From the NCBI GenBank assembly GCA_900315875.1, contig ONAX01000040.1:1-41112 (forward strand): a stretch of 41,112 nucleotides of DNA, in the 5' to 3' direction. Positions 16,897 through 25,930 of this stretch are shown one piece after another; positions within the stretch are counted from its first letter, which is position 1, and the number at the start of each line of letters is the position of its first letter. The position numbers were made by a program, and so were the translations under genes. The notes below the pieces were generated by a model. The model was not told the origin of the DNA. It saw only the letters and a list, made by a program, of their open reading frames with translations, and ran no database searches. The DNA is from an uncultured Eubacteriales bacterium (GTDB taxonomy: Bacteria; Bacillota; Clostridia; Oscillospirales; Acutalibacteraceae).

Positions 16897-18240
16897 ATGA
16901 AAAATTTAAAGAAGGTTCTTGCCTTATCTATGGCAGGATGCATGGCTGCAGGCGCACTTGCTGGCTGTACAGGCAGCACAGATGGCGGCACAACATCAAC
17001 CGGTGACAGCGGAAGCAAGGCAGCTACAGGTGATGCTAGCAAGGGTTCCGTATACTGGCTGAACTTCAAGCCCGAGTCTGACGAAGTTCTTCAGGAAGTT
17101 GCAAAGATGTACACAGATGAGACCGGTACAGCTGTAAAGGTTGTAACCGCTGCTTCAGGTACATACGAGCAGACCCTTTCTTCCGAAATGGACAAGAGCG
17201 AAGCTCCGACACTGTTCGTAATCGGTAACTCCGCAGGCGTTAAGCAGTGGGGTTCCTACGCTCTCGATCTTAAGGATACCGATATCGCTAAAGAGCTTAA
17301 CACAGACGCTTATAACCTCTATGATGCAGACGGCAAGCTCGTATCTATCGGTTACTGCTATGAGGCTTACGGCATTATCGTAAACCCGGATCTTCTTGAG
17401 CAGGCTGGTCATAAGCTTGAGGATATCAAGAACTTTGACACACTCAAGACAGTTGTTGAAGATATTCATAAGCGTGCTTCTGAGCTCGGCTTCGATGCAT
17501 TCACATCCTGCGACATGGATGATTCCTCATCCTGGCGTTTCACAGGCCATATGGCTAACCTCGAGTACTTCTACGAGGAGAAGAAGGCAGGAACCACATG
17601 GACAGAATGTCCTGCAACAATCACAGGCGAATACCTCCCGAACTATAAGAACCTCTTTGATCTGTGCATCAACAACAGCATCTCTGATCCGACCGAGCTC
17701 GCAACCGGCGGTCACGACGCTTCCACACAGTTCAAGACCAAGAAGGCTGCTTTCACAGTTCAGGGCTCTTGGGAATATGGCGGCATGAAGGACGATATCC
17801 CGAACGCTGCTATGATCCCCTACTACTGCGGTGTTGACGGCGAAGAAAAAGCAGGTCTCAACTGCGGTACAGAAAACTGCTGGGCAGTTAACAGCAAGGC
17901 TTCCGAAGACGATCAGGCTGCTACACTCGCATTCATGAAGTGGTGTGTAACCAACGAAGCTGCTTCCAAGAAGCTCGTTGATACCTTCGGCGTAATGCCT
18001 TACAAGAATGCTGCAGAATCTTCCAACGCATTCCTTAAGAACGCTAACGATTACACAGCAGCAGGCAACTATGTAATGGATTGGGCTACTAACTATCAGC
18101 CGAACGTAAACGAATATCGTGCACAGCTCGTTTCTGCACTCAACACCTATTGCGCAGATCAGTCTGACGCTAATTGGGAGCAGGTAAAGGCAGCATTCGT
18201 AGACGGTTGGGCTACTCAGTATGCAGCTGCTAACAGCTGA
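16897..18240 (+). CDS. Carbohydrate ABC transporter substrate-binding lipoprotein (family 1)
   Basis: The 447-residue product captures a sugar outside the membrane for the two permeases that follow. It has a lipoprotein signal peptide with lipobox LAGC (Cys24), a Gly/Ser/Thr linker, then the extracellular solute-binding fold with EVAKMYTDETGTAVKVVTA near the start and a tryptophan-rich C-lobe. The start is taken as ATG 16897, because the ATG at 16885 directly abuts the AAGGAG site. Codon use is biased toward a few codons, as in strongly expressed genes. The sugar is not determinable; the MsmE/MalE style suggests an oligosaccharide. Confidence 0.9.
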   Translation: MKNLKKVLALSMAGCMAAGALAGCTGSTDGGTTSTGDSGSKAATGDASKGSVYWLNFKPESDEVLQEVAKMYTDETGTAVKVVTAASGTYEQTLSSEMDKSEAPTLFVIGNSAGVKQWGSYALDLKDTDIAKELNTDAYNLYDADGKLVSIGYCYEAYGIIVNPDLLEQAGHKLEDIKNFDTLKTVVEDIHKRASELGFDAFTSCDMDDSSSWRFTGHMANLEYFYEEKKAGTTWTECPATITGEYLPNYKNLFDLCINNSISDPTELATGGHDASTQFKTKKAAFTVQGSWEYGGMKDDIPNAAMIPYYCGVDGEEKAGLNCGTENCWAVNSKASEDDQAATLAFMKWCVTNEAASKKLVDTFGVMPYKNAAESSNAFLKNANDYTAAGNYVMDWATNYQPNVNEYRAQLVSALNTYCADQSDANWEQVKAAFVDGWATQYAAANS

Positions 18241-18280
18241 TAAAACCAACATCTGTAAAACAGATCACTAAGCCTTAGGT

Positions 18281-18303
18281 GGGGCGGGCAAAACGCCCGC
18301 CCC
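18281..18303 (+). terminator. Very stable intercistronic hairpin between binding protein and permeases
   Basis: GGGGCGGGC (18281-18289) pairs perfectly with GCCCGCCCC (18295-18303). A weak T run (TTACCATTTT) follows, so partial termination or 3'-end protection would yield more binding protein than permease. A smaller stem, ATCTGT/ACAGAT, sits at 18251-18265. Confidence 0.75.
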
Positions 18304-18340
18304 TTACCATTTTCCCGATCAACTCAAAGGAGATGATTTT

Positions 18341-19399
18341 TTGTCGAACGATCCGAATAAAGCAATGCCATGGAATGAACCGGAAGAAAACACAGCGGAA
18401 CAGGCACAGACTGCCGAATCTAATGAAGCCTACCAGTCCTTCCTTGAGGGCTCAAATGCTGCAGCGGCTCAGGTAAAGGTTGACCCCGGCAAGAAAAAGA
18501 AATTCAAGGTCAACAGCGGATATACTCTGCGCCGACCGCTGAGAATGTGGTGCTGGCTGTTCCTCCTTCCGATGGTAGCTGCATTTGTCATCGGCTTTGT
18601 ATGGCCCTTCTTCCAGGGCATCTACCTCTCATTCTGCCAGTTCCGACTGGTTTCCGATGCTGAATTCATCGGTCTTGCAAACTATATCAGGGCATTTCAG
18701 GATAAAACCTTTATCCGTGCCTTCTGGTACACCGGCGTATTCGCCGTAGTCAGCCTTCTGATTATCAATATCCTTGCATTTGCAGTTGCACTTGCACTTA
18801 CAAAGGAAATCAAGGGCAGCACACTTTTCAGAACCGTATTCTTCATGCCTAACCTCATAGGCGGTATCGTTCTTGGTTACATATGGTCGATGATCTTCGA
18901 CGGTATCCTTTCCCATTTCGGTACATCAATTCTTCAGGATTCAACCTGGGGCTTCTGGGGACTCATTATCCTCGTAAGCTGGCAACAGATAGGTTATATG
19001 ATGATTATTTATATTGCCGGTCTGAACGCTATTCCCGAAGACATGCTCGAAGCAGCAAAGATCGACGGTGCAAACTCCTGGCAGACCCTCTGGAAGGTAA
19101 CGATCCCCAACGTTATGCCTTCTGTAACAATCTGTGTATTCCTCTCCCTGACCAACGGCTTCAAGCTGTTCGATCAGAACATGGCACTCACAGGCGGTCA
19201 GCCTATAGTTATGGTTGACGGAATCGGCGTCAAGCAGACAGAATTGCTTGCTCTCAATATCTATAACACATTCTATAACAATACAGCGTTCACGGCTCGT
19301 GGTACAGCTCAGGCGAAGGCAGTTATCTTCTTCGTACTGGTTGCAGTAATAGGCCTGACACAGCTTGCCTATACCCGAAAGAGGGAGGTGCAGCAGTAA
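18341..19399 (+). CDS. Sugar ABC transporter permease, MalF/MsmF type
   Basis: A membrane permease of 352 residues. The start is a TTG at 18341, eight bases after AAAGGAG; the first ATG (18365) has no ribosome site. A hydrophilic N-terminal tail of about 65 residues precedes six or so helices beginning MWCWLFLLPMVAAFVIGF. The cytoplasmic coupling loop is EAAKIDGANSWQTLWKVTIP, the EAA motif that docks on the ATPase. It pairs with the next gene, one base downstream, to form the channel. No ATP-binding gene is in the operon, so a shared MsmK/MsiK-type ATPase from elsewhere is expected. Confidence 0.92.
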   Translation: MSNDPNKAMPWNEPEENTAEQAQTAESNEAYQSFLEGSNAAAAQVKVDPGKKKKFKVNSGYTLRRPLRMWCWLFLLPMVAAFVIGFVWPFFQGIYLSFCQFRLVSDAEFIGLANYIRAFQDKTFIRAFWYTGVFAVVSLLIINILAFAVALALTKEIKGSTLFRTVFFMPNLIGGIVLGYIWSMIFDGILSHFGTSILQDSTWGFWGLIILVSWQQIGYMMIIYIAGLNAIPEDMLEAAKIDGANSWQTLWKVTIPNVMPSVTICVFLSLTNGFKLFDQNMALTGGQPIVMVDGIGVKQTELLALNIYNTFYNNTAFTARGTAQAKAVIFFVLVAVIGLTQLAYTRKREVQQ

Positions 19400-19400
19400 T

Positions 19401-20345
19401 ATGGCAAACAAAAAGGTTAATTACTCTGAAACAATGGGTACCAATGTCGTTCGGGAAATTGACCCCGAGCTTCTGAAAAGCGCAAAAAAGGTTCAGCGTC
19501 ATAAAGATTTCACTGTTCTGACAGTTGTCTTTTCAGTCATCTGTATCGTTTACGTATTACCTGTACTTGCGGTTCTTATCAATGCCTTCAAGAAAAATAC
19601 ATACGTAAAAACCGATACCTTTGCTCTGCCGTTCAATACTGCAGACAAGCCCGATATGTGGGCAGGTTTCAGCAACTTTGTCACCGCAATGACTTTTGGT
19701 AACTATCCTTTCTTCCAGAGCGTTCTCAACAGTGTTATCATTACACTTGCATCAACTCTTCTTATCATCATCTGCACATCAATGGCAGCATGGTACATCG
19801 CAAGAGTTAATTCGATCGCATGTAAGGTTGTTTACTACCTCTGCGTTTTCTCGATGGTCGTACCATTCCAGATGGTAATGTACACCCTCTCAAAAACTGC
19901 AGATACACTCAAGCTCAATACACCGTGGACTATCCCGATCGTATATCTCGGCTTCGGTGCAGGACTTGCGGTATTCATGTTCGTAGGATTCGTTAAGTCG
20001 ATCCCGATAGAGATCGAAGAAGCCGCTGCTATCGACGGCTGCGGTCCTGTAAGAACATTCTTCACAGTTGTATTCCCCATGCTCCGTCCGACAATGATCT
20101 CTGTTGGTATTCTTGAGATCATGTGGATCTGGAACGACTACCTCCTCCCCTACCTTGTACTCGATATCAACAAGTATCGTACAATACCGATCCATATCCA
20201 GTATCTTAAGGGCAGCTACGGTACGGTCGATCTCGGCGCAAGTATGGCTGTCATCCTGCTCAGTATCATCCCGGTAATTGTATTCTATCTGATCTGCCAG
20301 AAGTACATTATCAAGGGCGTTGCAGCAGGTGCTGTAAAGGGTTAA
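19401..20345 (+). CDS. Sugar ABC transporter permease, MalG/MsmG type
   Basis: The second channel subunit, 314 residues. The start ATG 19401 is one base after the previous stop and follows GGGAGGTG, so translation is coupled. The helices begin DFTVLTVVFSVICIVYVLPV, and the EAA loop reads EEAAAIDGCGPVRTFFTVVFP. The C-terminus, LICQKYIIKGVAAGAVKG, is the usual end of the family. A strong terminator closes the operon. Confidence 0.93.
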   Translation: MANKKVNYSETMGTNVVREIDPELLKSAKKVQRHKDFTVLTVVFSVICIVYVLPVLAVLINAFKKNTYVKTDTFALPFNTADKPDMWAGFSNFVTAMTFGNYPFFQSVLNSVIITLASTLLIIICTSMAAWYIARVNSIACKVVYYLCVFSMVVPFQMVMYTLSKTADTLKLNTPWTIPIVYLGFGAGLAVFMFVGFVKSIPIEIEEAAAIDGCGPVRTFFTVVFPMLRPTMISVGILEIMWIWNDYLLPYLVLDINKYRTIPIHIQYLKGSYGTVDLGASMAVILLSIIPVIVFYLICQKYIIKGVAAGAVKG

Positions 20346-20375
20346 TTACCCGGTACAAAGTAACCGAAAAAAATT

Positions 20376-20418
20376 CCCCGGAGCAATCATCAAGTTGCTT
20401 CGGGGTTATCTTTATTTT
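20376..20418 (+). terminator. Intrinsic terminator of the sugar ABC operon
   Basis: CCCCGGAGCAA (20376-20386) pairs with TTGCTTCGGGG (20395-20405) with one G-U pair, followed by a T-rich run. Confidence 0.88.
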
Positions 20419-20457
20419 GTCTTATTAAATTTGTCATATGCTTTTTGATAGGAGATA

Positions 20458-21264
20458 TCACTCAATGAAAAATCTGCGCATGAGATTAGCTCTGGTTTCC
20501 TCCGCAAAATCGTACTGCGTCATGTATTCCCCGGTAAACTGGGAAATTGCTTCTTCTTCTCCGCTCAGATAACGGTAGTAGTCGCAATCCACCTTCTCCT
20601 TATCGATGCCAAGAAGTCCCCTGTTTTTCAGGATAACATCATCGTAGCCGTATGATACAAGAGTTTTTTTCAGATCGAAAATAAGATTCCGAAGTGAGCT
20701 TTTACTGCTTGCCGACAGCGGCTTGTCCGGATAGAGATTTCCGCACATCATATCTATCGAGCACATTGCGCCGTTGCGGTCTACAAGAAAAGCAAAAAGC
20801 TCCTTTGTCTTTGTCCGTGCGAATTTAACGGGCTTGCCGTCGATATAAACCTCAAATGAGCCGAAGCAGCGTATTTCAATACGCTTATCCCCTCTATTTA
20901 TCAAAGTGCTTATATAATCGAGGTTCTCCTTAATTGCCTCCTCCGATACGGGCTTCAGCAGATAGCCGGATGCATGTATCTGAAAAGCGTCAAATGCATA
21001 TTCCTTATGCCCGGTGATAAAAATAATATGTACACCGGGACATTCATCAATAAGCCGTTTTGCAAGATCAATGCCTGTCATTTCGGGCATTTCAACATCA
21101 AGGAAAGCAACATCGGGTTTATATTCTTCGCAGATGCTGATTGCCTTTTCAGCAGACGATTCGCCAATATGCGTTCCTTCCGGATCAATATTTCTAAGCA
21201 TACTAACGACATAGTTGACTAAAAGCTCTCTGTCATCAACTGTCAGCGTTTTCATAGCGACCAT
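20458..21264 (-). CDS. Response regulator with SARP/BTAD-like output domain
   Basis: The 268-residue protein has a receiver domain at residues 4-120, with the acidic pair D10-D11, phosphoacceptor D56 in FLDVEMPEMTG, and K104 in YLLKPVS. The output half (about 133-268) begins IEIRCFGSFEVYIDGKPVKF, continues RTKTKELFAFLVDRNG and ends in a helical region. That order is typical of winged-helix plus BTAD regulators of the SARP type. Start ATG 21264 follows AAAGG; an ATG three codons later is possible. No histidine kinase is adjacent. It is convergent with the sugar operon; regulation of that operon is possible but unproven. Confidence 0.85.
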   Translation of the reverse strand: MVAMKTLTVDDRELLVNYVVSMLRNIDPEGTHIGESSAEKAISICEEYKPDVAFLDVEMPEMTGIDLAKRLIDECPGVHIIFITGHKEYAFDAFQIHASGYLLKPVSEEAIKENLDYISTLINRGDKRIEIRCFGSFEVYIDGKPVKFARTKTKELFAFLVDRNGAMCSIDMMCGNLYPDKPLSASSKSSLRNLIFDLKKTLVSYGYDDVILKNRGLLGIDKEKVDCDYYRYLSGEEEAISQFTGEYMTQYDFAEETRANLMRRFFIE

Positions 21265-21389
21265 TCATACCTTTCATCAGCCATAAAAATACGGCAGATA
21301 CCATATTTCTAAAGGTGCAATTTACTCTATAATTGTATGATAGCACATCACAATACCATTATTCAATCTTTTTTCGAAAAAATATGATA

Positions 21390-21418
21390 TTGCCACGACA
21401 TCATTTTTGTTGTATTAT
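21390..21418 (+). promoter_or_regulatory. Sigma-A promoter of the flavodoxin-fold reductase pseudogene
   Basis: TTGCCA (21390-21395), 17-base spacer, TATTAT (21413-21418). Confidence 0.7.
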
Positions 21419-21453
21419 ATTTTCAAAGAGAATTTAATTAAGGAGACGGAATT

Positions 21454-22013
21454 ATGATATTATTTGTCAATGCCTGCGTCAGAGAGGAATCACGTACAAT
21501 TGTACTTGCTCACTATCTGCTTGAGAAAATGAACGATACGGTTCAGGAGGTACGACTGTCGGAAATCACTTTTCCTATATCCTGAACCGCAGAAGCGAGC
21601 TTGCTCAGCGCGGCGATTTTTCTGATCCGATGTTTGAATGTGCCCGTACCTTTGCGTCAGCCGATACTATAGTGATTGCGGCACCATACTGGGACCTGTC
21701 ATTCCCGGCTGCACTGAAGCAGTATTTCGAGCAGATCAACGTTGTCGGACTGACCTTTGAATACACGGCAGAAGGATTCCCGAGGAGCTTGTGCAGGGCA
21801 AAAAAGCTCTGCTACATCACCACAGCCGGCGGCAAGGTCATTTCCGATGAATTCGGCTTCGGCTATGTAAGCGCTCTCGCACAGGGCTTTTACGGCATCA
21901 GTGATATTCAGTATATAAAGGCTGAGGAGCTTGATATCATAGGTGCAGATGTCCCCGGAATTCTGAATAAGGCAAAAAATGAAATCGACAGAATTGTTTC
22001 TTCATCAGAATAA
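21454..22013 (+). pseudogene. NAD(P)H:quinone/flavodoxin-fold oxidoreductase, frameshifted
   Basis: ATG 21454 follows TAAGGAGACGG and opens with MILFVNACVREESRTI, the phosphate-loop start of flavodoxin-fold reductases. That frame stops at the TGA at 21583-21585, after SEITFPIS. The family sequence resumes in another frame with LNRRSELAQRGDFSDPMF, then IVIAAPYWDLSFPAALKQYFE, and runs to the stop at 22013. A net loss of bases near 21575-21585 explains both the shift and a few missing residues. Promoter and terminator are intact, so the lesion is recent or is a sequencing error. Confidence 0.85.
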
Positions 22014-22024
22014 TTTATTAAAAA

Positions 22025-22064
22025 ACCGGCCCGCTGTCATTTTGATGGTAGGTCGGTAATTTTT
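22025..22064 (+). terminator. Intrinsic terminator after the reductase pseudogene
   Basis: ACCGGCC (22025-22031) pairs with GGTCGGT (22051-22057) with one G-U pair, followed by AATTTTT. Confidence 0.7.
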
Positions 22065-22111
22065 CCGGCACCGGTTCTGCGGCATATTATTAAGTACATC
22101 CGGCACAGGAG

Positions 22112-22140
22112 TTGATTTATCTCTGAATATCTGCTACAAT
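22112..22140 (+). promoter_or_regulatory. Sigma-A promoter of the MATE gene
   Basis: TTGATT (22112-22117), 17-base spacer, TACAAT (22135-22140). Confidence 0.7.
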
Positions 22141-22180
22141 TCTATATAAATATGAATCAGAATGCTAAATGGAGAAAACA

Positions 22181-23566
22181 ATGAAAAACAAATCTGTTTA
22201 TAAACGGGCACTTGCGCTTGCTGTTCCTATCATGATTCAGAACGGAATAACAAACGCAGTTGGTCTTGTCGACCATATTATGGTCGGAAGTCTCGGAACG
22301 GAAGCAATGACAGCCGTTTCTATTATTGGTCAGCTTCTTTTTGTATATACTCTTGCGATATTCGGCGGCATTTCAGGTCCCGGCATCTATTCGGCACAGT
22401 TCCACGGAAGCGGAAACACCGAGGGTGTACGCGCTGCAACAAGAATGAAAGCCCTGATATGTCTTTTCTGTACCGCTGCCGGCATTACTCTGCTGCTAAC
22501 ATGTGAAAACCTGCTCATCAGCCTGTATCTTCACGGCGAAAGTGCGGATATCGACCCGGTTCTTACATCAGAATATGCTAAAAGCTATCTGCACATAATG
22601 CTGCTGGGGCTGCCTGCACTTGCTGCATCTCAGGTATATTCAAGCTCACTTCGTGAAACCGGCGACAGCATTAAGCCAATGGCATCCGGAATAGTTTCCG
22701 TATGCACCGATATCATTTTCAATTATCTGCTGATATACGGCAATTTTGGCTTCCCGAAGCTCGGAGTGCAGGGAGCTGCCATTGCTACCGTAATTGCAAG
22801 ATACCTTGAATTAATTGTACTTGTGGCTTGGTCGCATCTGCGCAAGGATAAGCATCCCTTTATAAAGGGACTGTGGAGCACAATAAAAATTCCTGCAAAC
22901 ATAAGAAGAAAAATGCTCACAAAGGGCATTCCTATCTTCATAAACGAATTCATGTGGGCTGCCGGTTTGGCTGCTCTCACACAGTGCTATTCAACACGGG
23001 GACTTGCTGTAGTAGCCGGAATAAACATATCAAATGTAATATGCAACCTGCTGAATGTTGTATTTGTTGCACTGGGGCATTCCGTAGGTATTCTTATCGG
23101 GCAGTCGCTCGGCGCCGGAAAATTTGACACCGCGAGAAAGGAATCCTTTTCTCTCACCTGCTTTTCAGGAATAATTTGCGTCGGGCTTTCACTGATCCTC
23201 ATTGCACTGTCCGGATACTTCCCGTACCTGTACGATACAACCGACGAAGTCCGTTCGCTTGCCAGCAGCTTTATTGTCGTGTCTGCGCTTTACTTCCCGG
23301 TTCAGGGTATACTCAATACCCTTTATTTCACGATACGATCCGGCGGAAAGACGCTGATAACCTTTATCTTTGACAGCGTTTTCACCTGGACTGTGACAAT
23401 TCCGCTTGCGGATGTGCTCTGTTTTTGCACAGGACTTCAGATTATTGTAATCTATGCTATTGTGCAGTCAGCGGATATCATTAAAATAATCATCGGTTCC
23501 GCAATGATAAAAAAAGGCGTATGGATAAGCAATATTGCTGAAGAATTCGACCAAAACGCAAAATAA
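22181..23566 (+). CDS. MATE-family multidrug/cation antiporter
   Basis: The 461-residue integral membrane protein has the twelve-helix pattern of MATE exporters, which use Na+ or H+ to expel organic cations. The first helix reads ALALAVPIMIQNGITNAVGLVDHIMVG, a hallmark start, and the second half repeats the fold from about KMLTKGIPIFINEFMWAAG. The start is the ATG at 22181, five bases after GGAGA; the ATG at 22169 overlaps that ribosome site. It is a single-gene unit. The substrate is unknown. Confidence 0.92.
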   Translation: MKNKSVYKRALALAVPIMIQNGITNAVGLVDHIMVGSLGTEAMTAVSIIGQLLFVYTLAIFGGISGPGIYSAQFHGSGNTEGVRAATRMKALICLFCTAAGITLLLTCENLLISLYLHGESADIDPVLTSEYAKSYLHIMLLGLPALAASQVYSSSLRETGDSIKPMASGIVSVCTDIIFNYLLIYGNFGFPKLGVQGAAIATVIARYLELIVLVAWSHLRKDKHPFIKGLWSTIKIPANIRRKMLTKGIPIFINEFMWAAGLAALTQCYSTRGLAVVAGINISNVICNLLNVVFVALGHSVGILIGQSLGAGKFDTARKESFSLTCFSGIICVGLSLILIALSGYFPYLYDTTDEVRSLASSFIVVSALYFPVQGILNTLYFTIRSGGKTLITFIFDSVFTWTVTIPLADVLCFCTGLQIIVIYAIVQSADIIKIIIGSAMIKKGVWISNIAEEFDQNAK

Positions 23567-23654
23567 ACGTTTATACATCGCAATTCATAACTCAATTTCA
23601 GCGCGGTAATGTACTATAATTGAGTATATAATTTCTATTCGGAGGATAAATAAT

Positions 23655-24179
23655 ATGGATCTGATACCAAGCTTTTCTGTAGACCATACAGCTATAGTTC
23701 CCGGAATCTTCACCAGCCGCGTGGACAAGGTCGGGGACGCATTAATAACAACCTATGACATAAGACTGACAAGACCCAACAGGGAGCCTGCAGTTGATGT
23801 TGCGGCAATGCATTCGCTCGAACACATCATTGCCACATTTCTTCGCAATGACCCCGACTGGAAGGATGAGATCATCTACTGGGGACCGATGGGGTGCCTG
23901 ACCGGATTTTACCTTATCCTCAAGGGAAACCGTACTCCCGGGGAAATCTATGAACTGATACTGAACGCATTCAGATCAGTTGACGACGCGCAGAGCGTTC
24001 CCGGCACAACACCGGAAAACTGCGGAAATTATCTGATGCATAACCTCGGAATGGCAAAATGGTATGCCAGAAAATTTGCAGACTATCTTGCAGAAAATTC
24101 CGGTAATGCTGATATCTTTGAATATCCGAAAGCAGAGCGCCTGGTTACTGACGACGGACAGAGCTTCTTCGATTCGTAA
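23655..24179 (+). CDS. luxS: S-ribosylhomocysteine lyase (AI-2 synthesis)
   Basis: The enzyme cleaves S-ribosylhomocysteine to homocysteine and DPD, the precursor of autoinducer-2. The 174-residue product has the iron/zinc site HSLEH (His53, Glu56, His57) and the third ligand Cys123 in ENCGNY. Its catalytic Cys81 lies in GPMGCLTGFYLIL. Start ATG 23655 follows GGAGGATAA; a TATAAT lies at 23615-23620 with a weak -35. The length is slightly above the usual ~155-160 residues, owing to a longer acidic C-terminus. No pfs or methionine-cycle gene is adjacent. Confidence 0.95.
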   Translation: MDLIPSFSVDHTAIVPGIFTSRVDKVGDALITTYDIRLTRPNREPAVDVAAMHSLEHIIATFLRNDPDWKDEIIYWGPMGCLTGFYLILKGNRTPGEIYELILNAFRSVDDAQSVPGTTPENCGNYLMHNLGMAKWYARKFADYLAENSGNADIFEYPKAERLVTDDGQSFFDS

Positions 24180-24229
24180 TATAGCAAGCTTTAGCCTTAC
24201 ATAAACCAACCATGCAAAGGGATGAGAAT

Positions 24230-24535
24230 ATGGATATTGCCGGCCGTCTGAAGAAAACACGCACATCCAAGGGATACAGCGTTTACAAACTTTCACAGTT
24301 ATCCGGTGTTTCCGAAACACACATCCGTGATCTGGAGCGCGGAGACCGCAATCCTTCTCTTGACACCATTGACCGCATTGCAAAAGTATTCGGAATTTCT
24401 CTGTCGGAGCTGCTGAGCGAGGACGAAACGGTATCATACCTTACGCCCGAAGAAAAAGAATTGCTGGACTGCTATCGCATGCTGCCGGAAAGCAGCAGCA
24501 ATGCCCTTCTGGAATTTTTAAAAACGCTCAAATAA
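24230..24535 (+). CDS. XRE-family helix-turn-helix regulator
   Basis: The 101-residue protein starts at ATG 24230 behind AAAGGGATG; the ATG at 24212 lies before that site. The N-terminal HTH_3 domain covers about residues 1-60: IAGRLKKTRTSKGYSVYKLS, recognition helix VSETHIRDLERGDRNPS and LDTIDRIAKVFGISLSELL. The C-terminus, LTPEEKELLDCYRMLPE, resembles the oligomerisation tail of SinR-like regulators. It lies 50 bases after luxS and may be cotranscribed. Its stop codon is in frame with, and ten bases before, the truncated surface-protein fragment that follows. Confidence 0.88.
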   Translation: MDIAGRLKKTRTSKGYSVYKLSQLSGVSETHIRDLERGDRNPSLDTIDRIAKVFGISLSELLSEDETVSYLTPEEKELLDCYRMLPESSSNALLEFLKTLK

Positions 24536-24544
24536 TTTTTTCTT

Positions 24545-25844
24545 TTGTCTTCGGCTGAGATATCAGCAAACAATACCATTGCATACGGTCATGAGAGTGA
24601 GGATATTCAGGATGTAATTGTAAAAACCGATTCACCCGATCCGGTTTACGGTTATTTCAAGGTAAAAACAGAAGCGACAGGCTCACTCAAGGTCGTGAAA
24701 CAGTACAAAGACCTGAACGGAAACAATGTCAAAACCGGAATTGAAAGCTTTGTACTGAATAACACAAAATTCAAGATAAGAAATTCGTCAAATAAATACA
24801 TCAAAGCTTCTTATTCAGGAAGCGGTTATGTTTACAGCTATACAGGCTATGTCAGCAGTGCATCTGACGGCACTGTGTTTACTCCCAAAAGTAATAACGG
24901 AGATTTTTATTTCGAGGTAAATAATCTCCCTCCGGGAACCTATGAAATAATGGAGCAGGACAACAATATCACCGGTTATACTCCGTCCGCATCAAAAAAT
25001 ATCAAGGTTGCAGTTACTGCAAACAATTCCGGCGGCAAAAAGACTGCGACATTCCAGAACAAACCCGATCAGCTTATCATCAATAAGGTGTTCAATCAGT
25101 TCGGAGCTGTCAAGGATGAGGATTATGCAAAGGTCGTTTTCAATCTGAGCCAGATCAATGCAGAGGGTGTCGCTGCTACAAAGAGTTTCATTTGTACCGA
25201 CAAGAAGAATAATGTCTATCAGTTTATCAACAGCACTTCCGATTCTGCCTTTGCAGGTATGGTGACTTCAAAGGAGCTAAGATTTGTTAATCCGAAAGTA
25301 CACAGCATCACTGTAACAGGTATGCCTATCACCAATAACAACGGCTACTACTACAAATACGAGGTCAAGGAAGTCAAGAACGGGCATATGAACCGGTATG
25401 ATTATAATACCCTGACCAAGACCTTTGAAACAGGCACAACGCAGTCCGAAACATTTCCCAATAACGAAAAGAAAATGGGTTATATTGAGATCAAAAAGGA
25501 TTTCAAGATAGAACAGACTGACGGGACGCTTGTCAATTTTGAGGGCAACAGCGATCTTACTCTTACACAGGCTTACGGTGACATATGTTCTTGATGAAAC
25601 TCCCTTTGAATTTGAGTTCAAGGAAAACGGCGAAATAATCAAGGCAAGTATGACTAATAAGCCTGTCGAAAAGAAGCCCGGATATATCACGACAGACACT
25701 CCGAAAAAACCCGGAAATGTAACAACACCCAAGACCGGAGATGATTCAAACACAATGGCAGCAATAATATCTATTATCTGTCTGGTATCTGTTGCAGGAA
25801 TACTCCTTACCCGCAAGTCCCGCAAAAAAGACGAAGAAGACTGA
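24545..25844 (+). pseudogene. Sortase-anchored SpaA-type surface protein, headless and frameshifted
   Basis: The fragment shows Cna-B/SpaA-type beta-sandwich modules, such as GSLKVVKQYKDLNG, FYFEVNNLPPGTYEIMEQ and KMGYIEIKKDF. It ends with the cell-wall sorting signal TPKTGDDS, a hydrophobic helix and KSRKKDEED. There is no signal peptide: the only start is a TTG at 24545 without a ribosome site, directly behind the XRE stop. Near 25585-25595 the frame breaks (YGDICS then stop), and the sequence continues in another frame as TYVLDETPFEFEF to 25844. Both ends of the reading are therefore damaged and the gene is dead unless rescued by read-through. Loss of the 5' end suggests a deletion that joined it to the XRE gene. 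Confidence 0.85.
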
Positions 25845-25853
25845 ATAAGAAAA

Positions 25854-25881
25854 ATCGGAGTCTGCGAAAACAGGCTCCGAT
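25854..25881 (-). terminator. Intrinsic terminator of the Imm1-like gene
   Basis: An 11-bp stem, ATCGGAGTCTG (25854-25864) with CAGGCTCCGAT (25871-25881), includes one G-U pair. The U run (TTTTCTT) is on the minus-strand side. Confidence 0.75.
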
Positions 25882-25930
25882 CAAATTATACAAGATAATA
25901 AAAAATGATATTCAAAACAATACAGTATTA

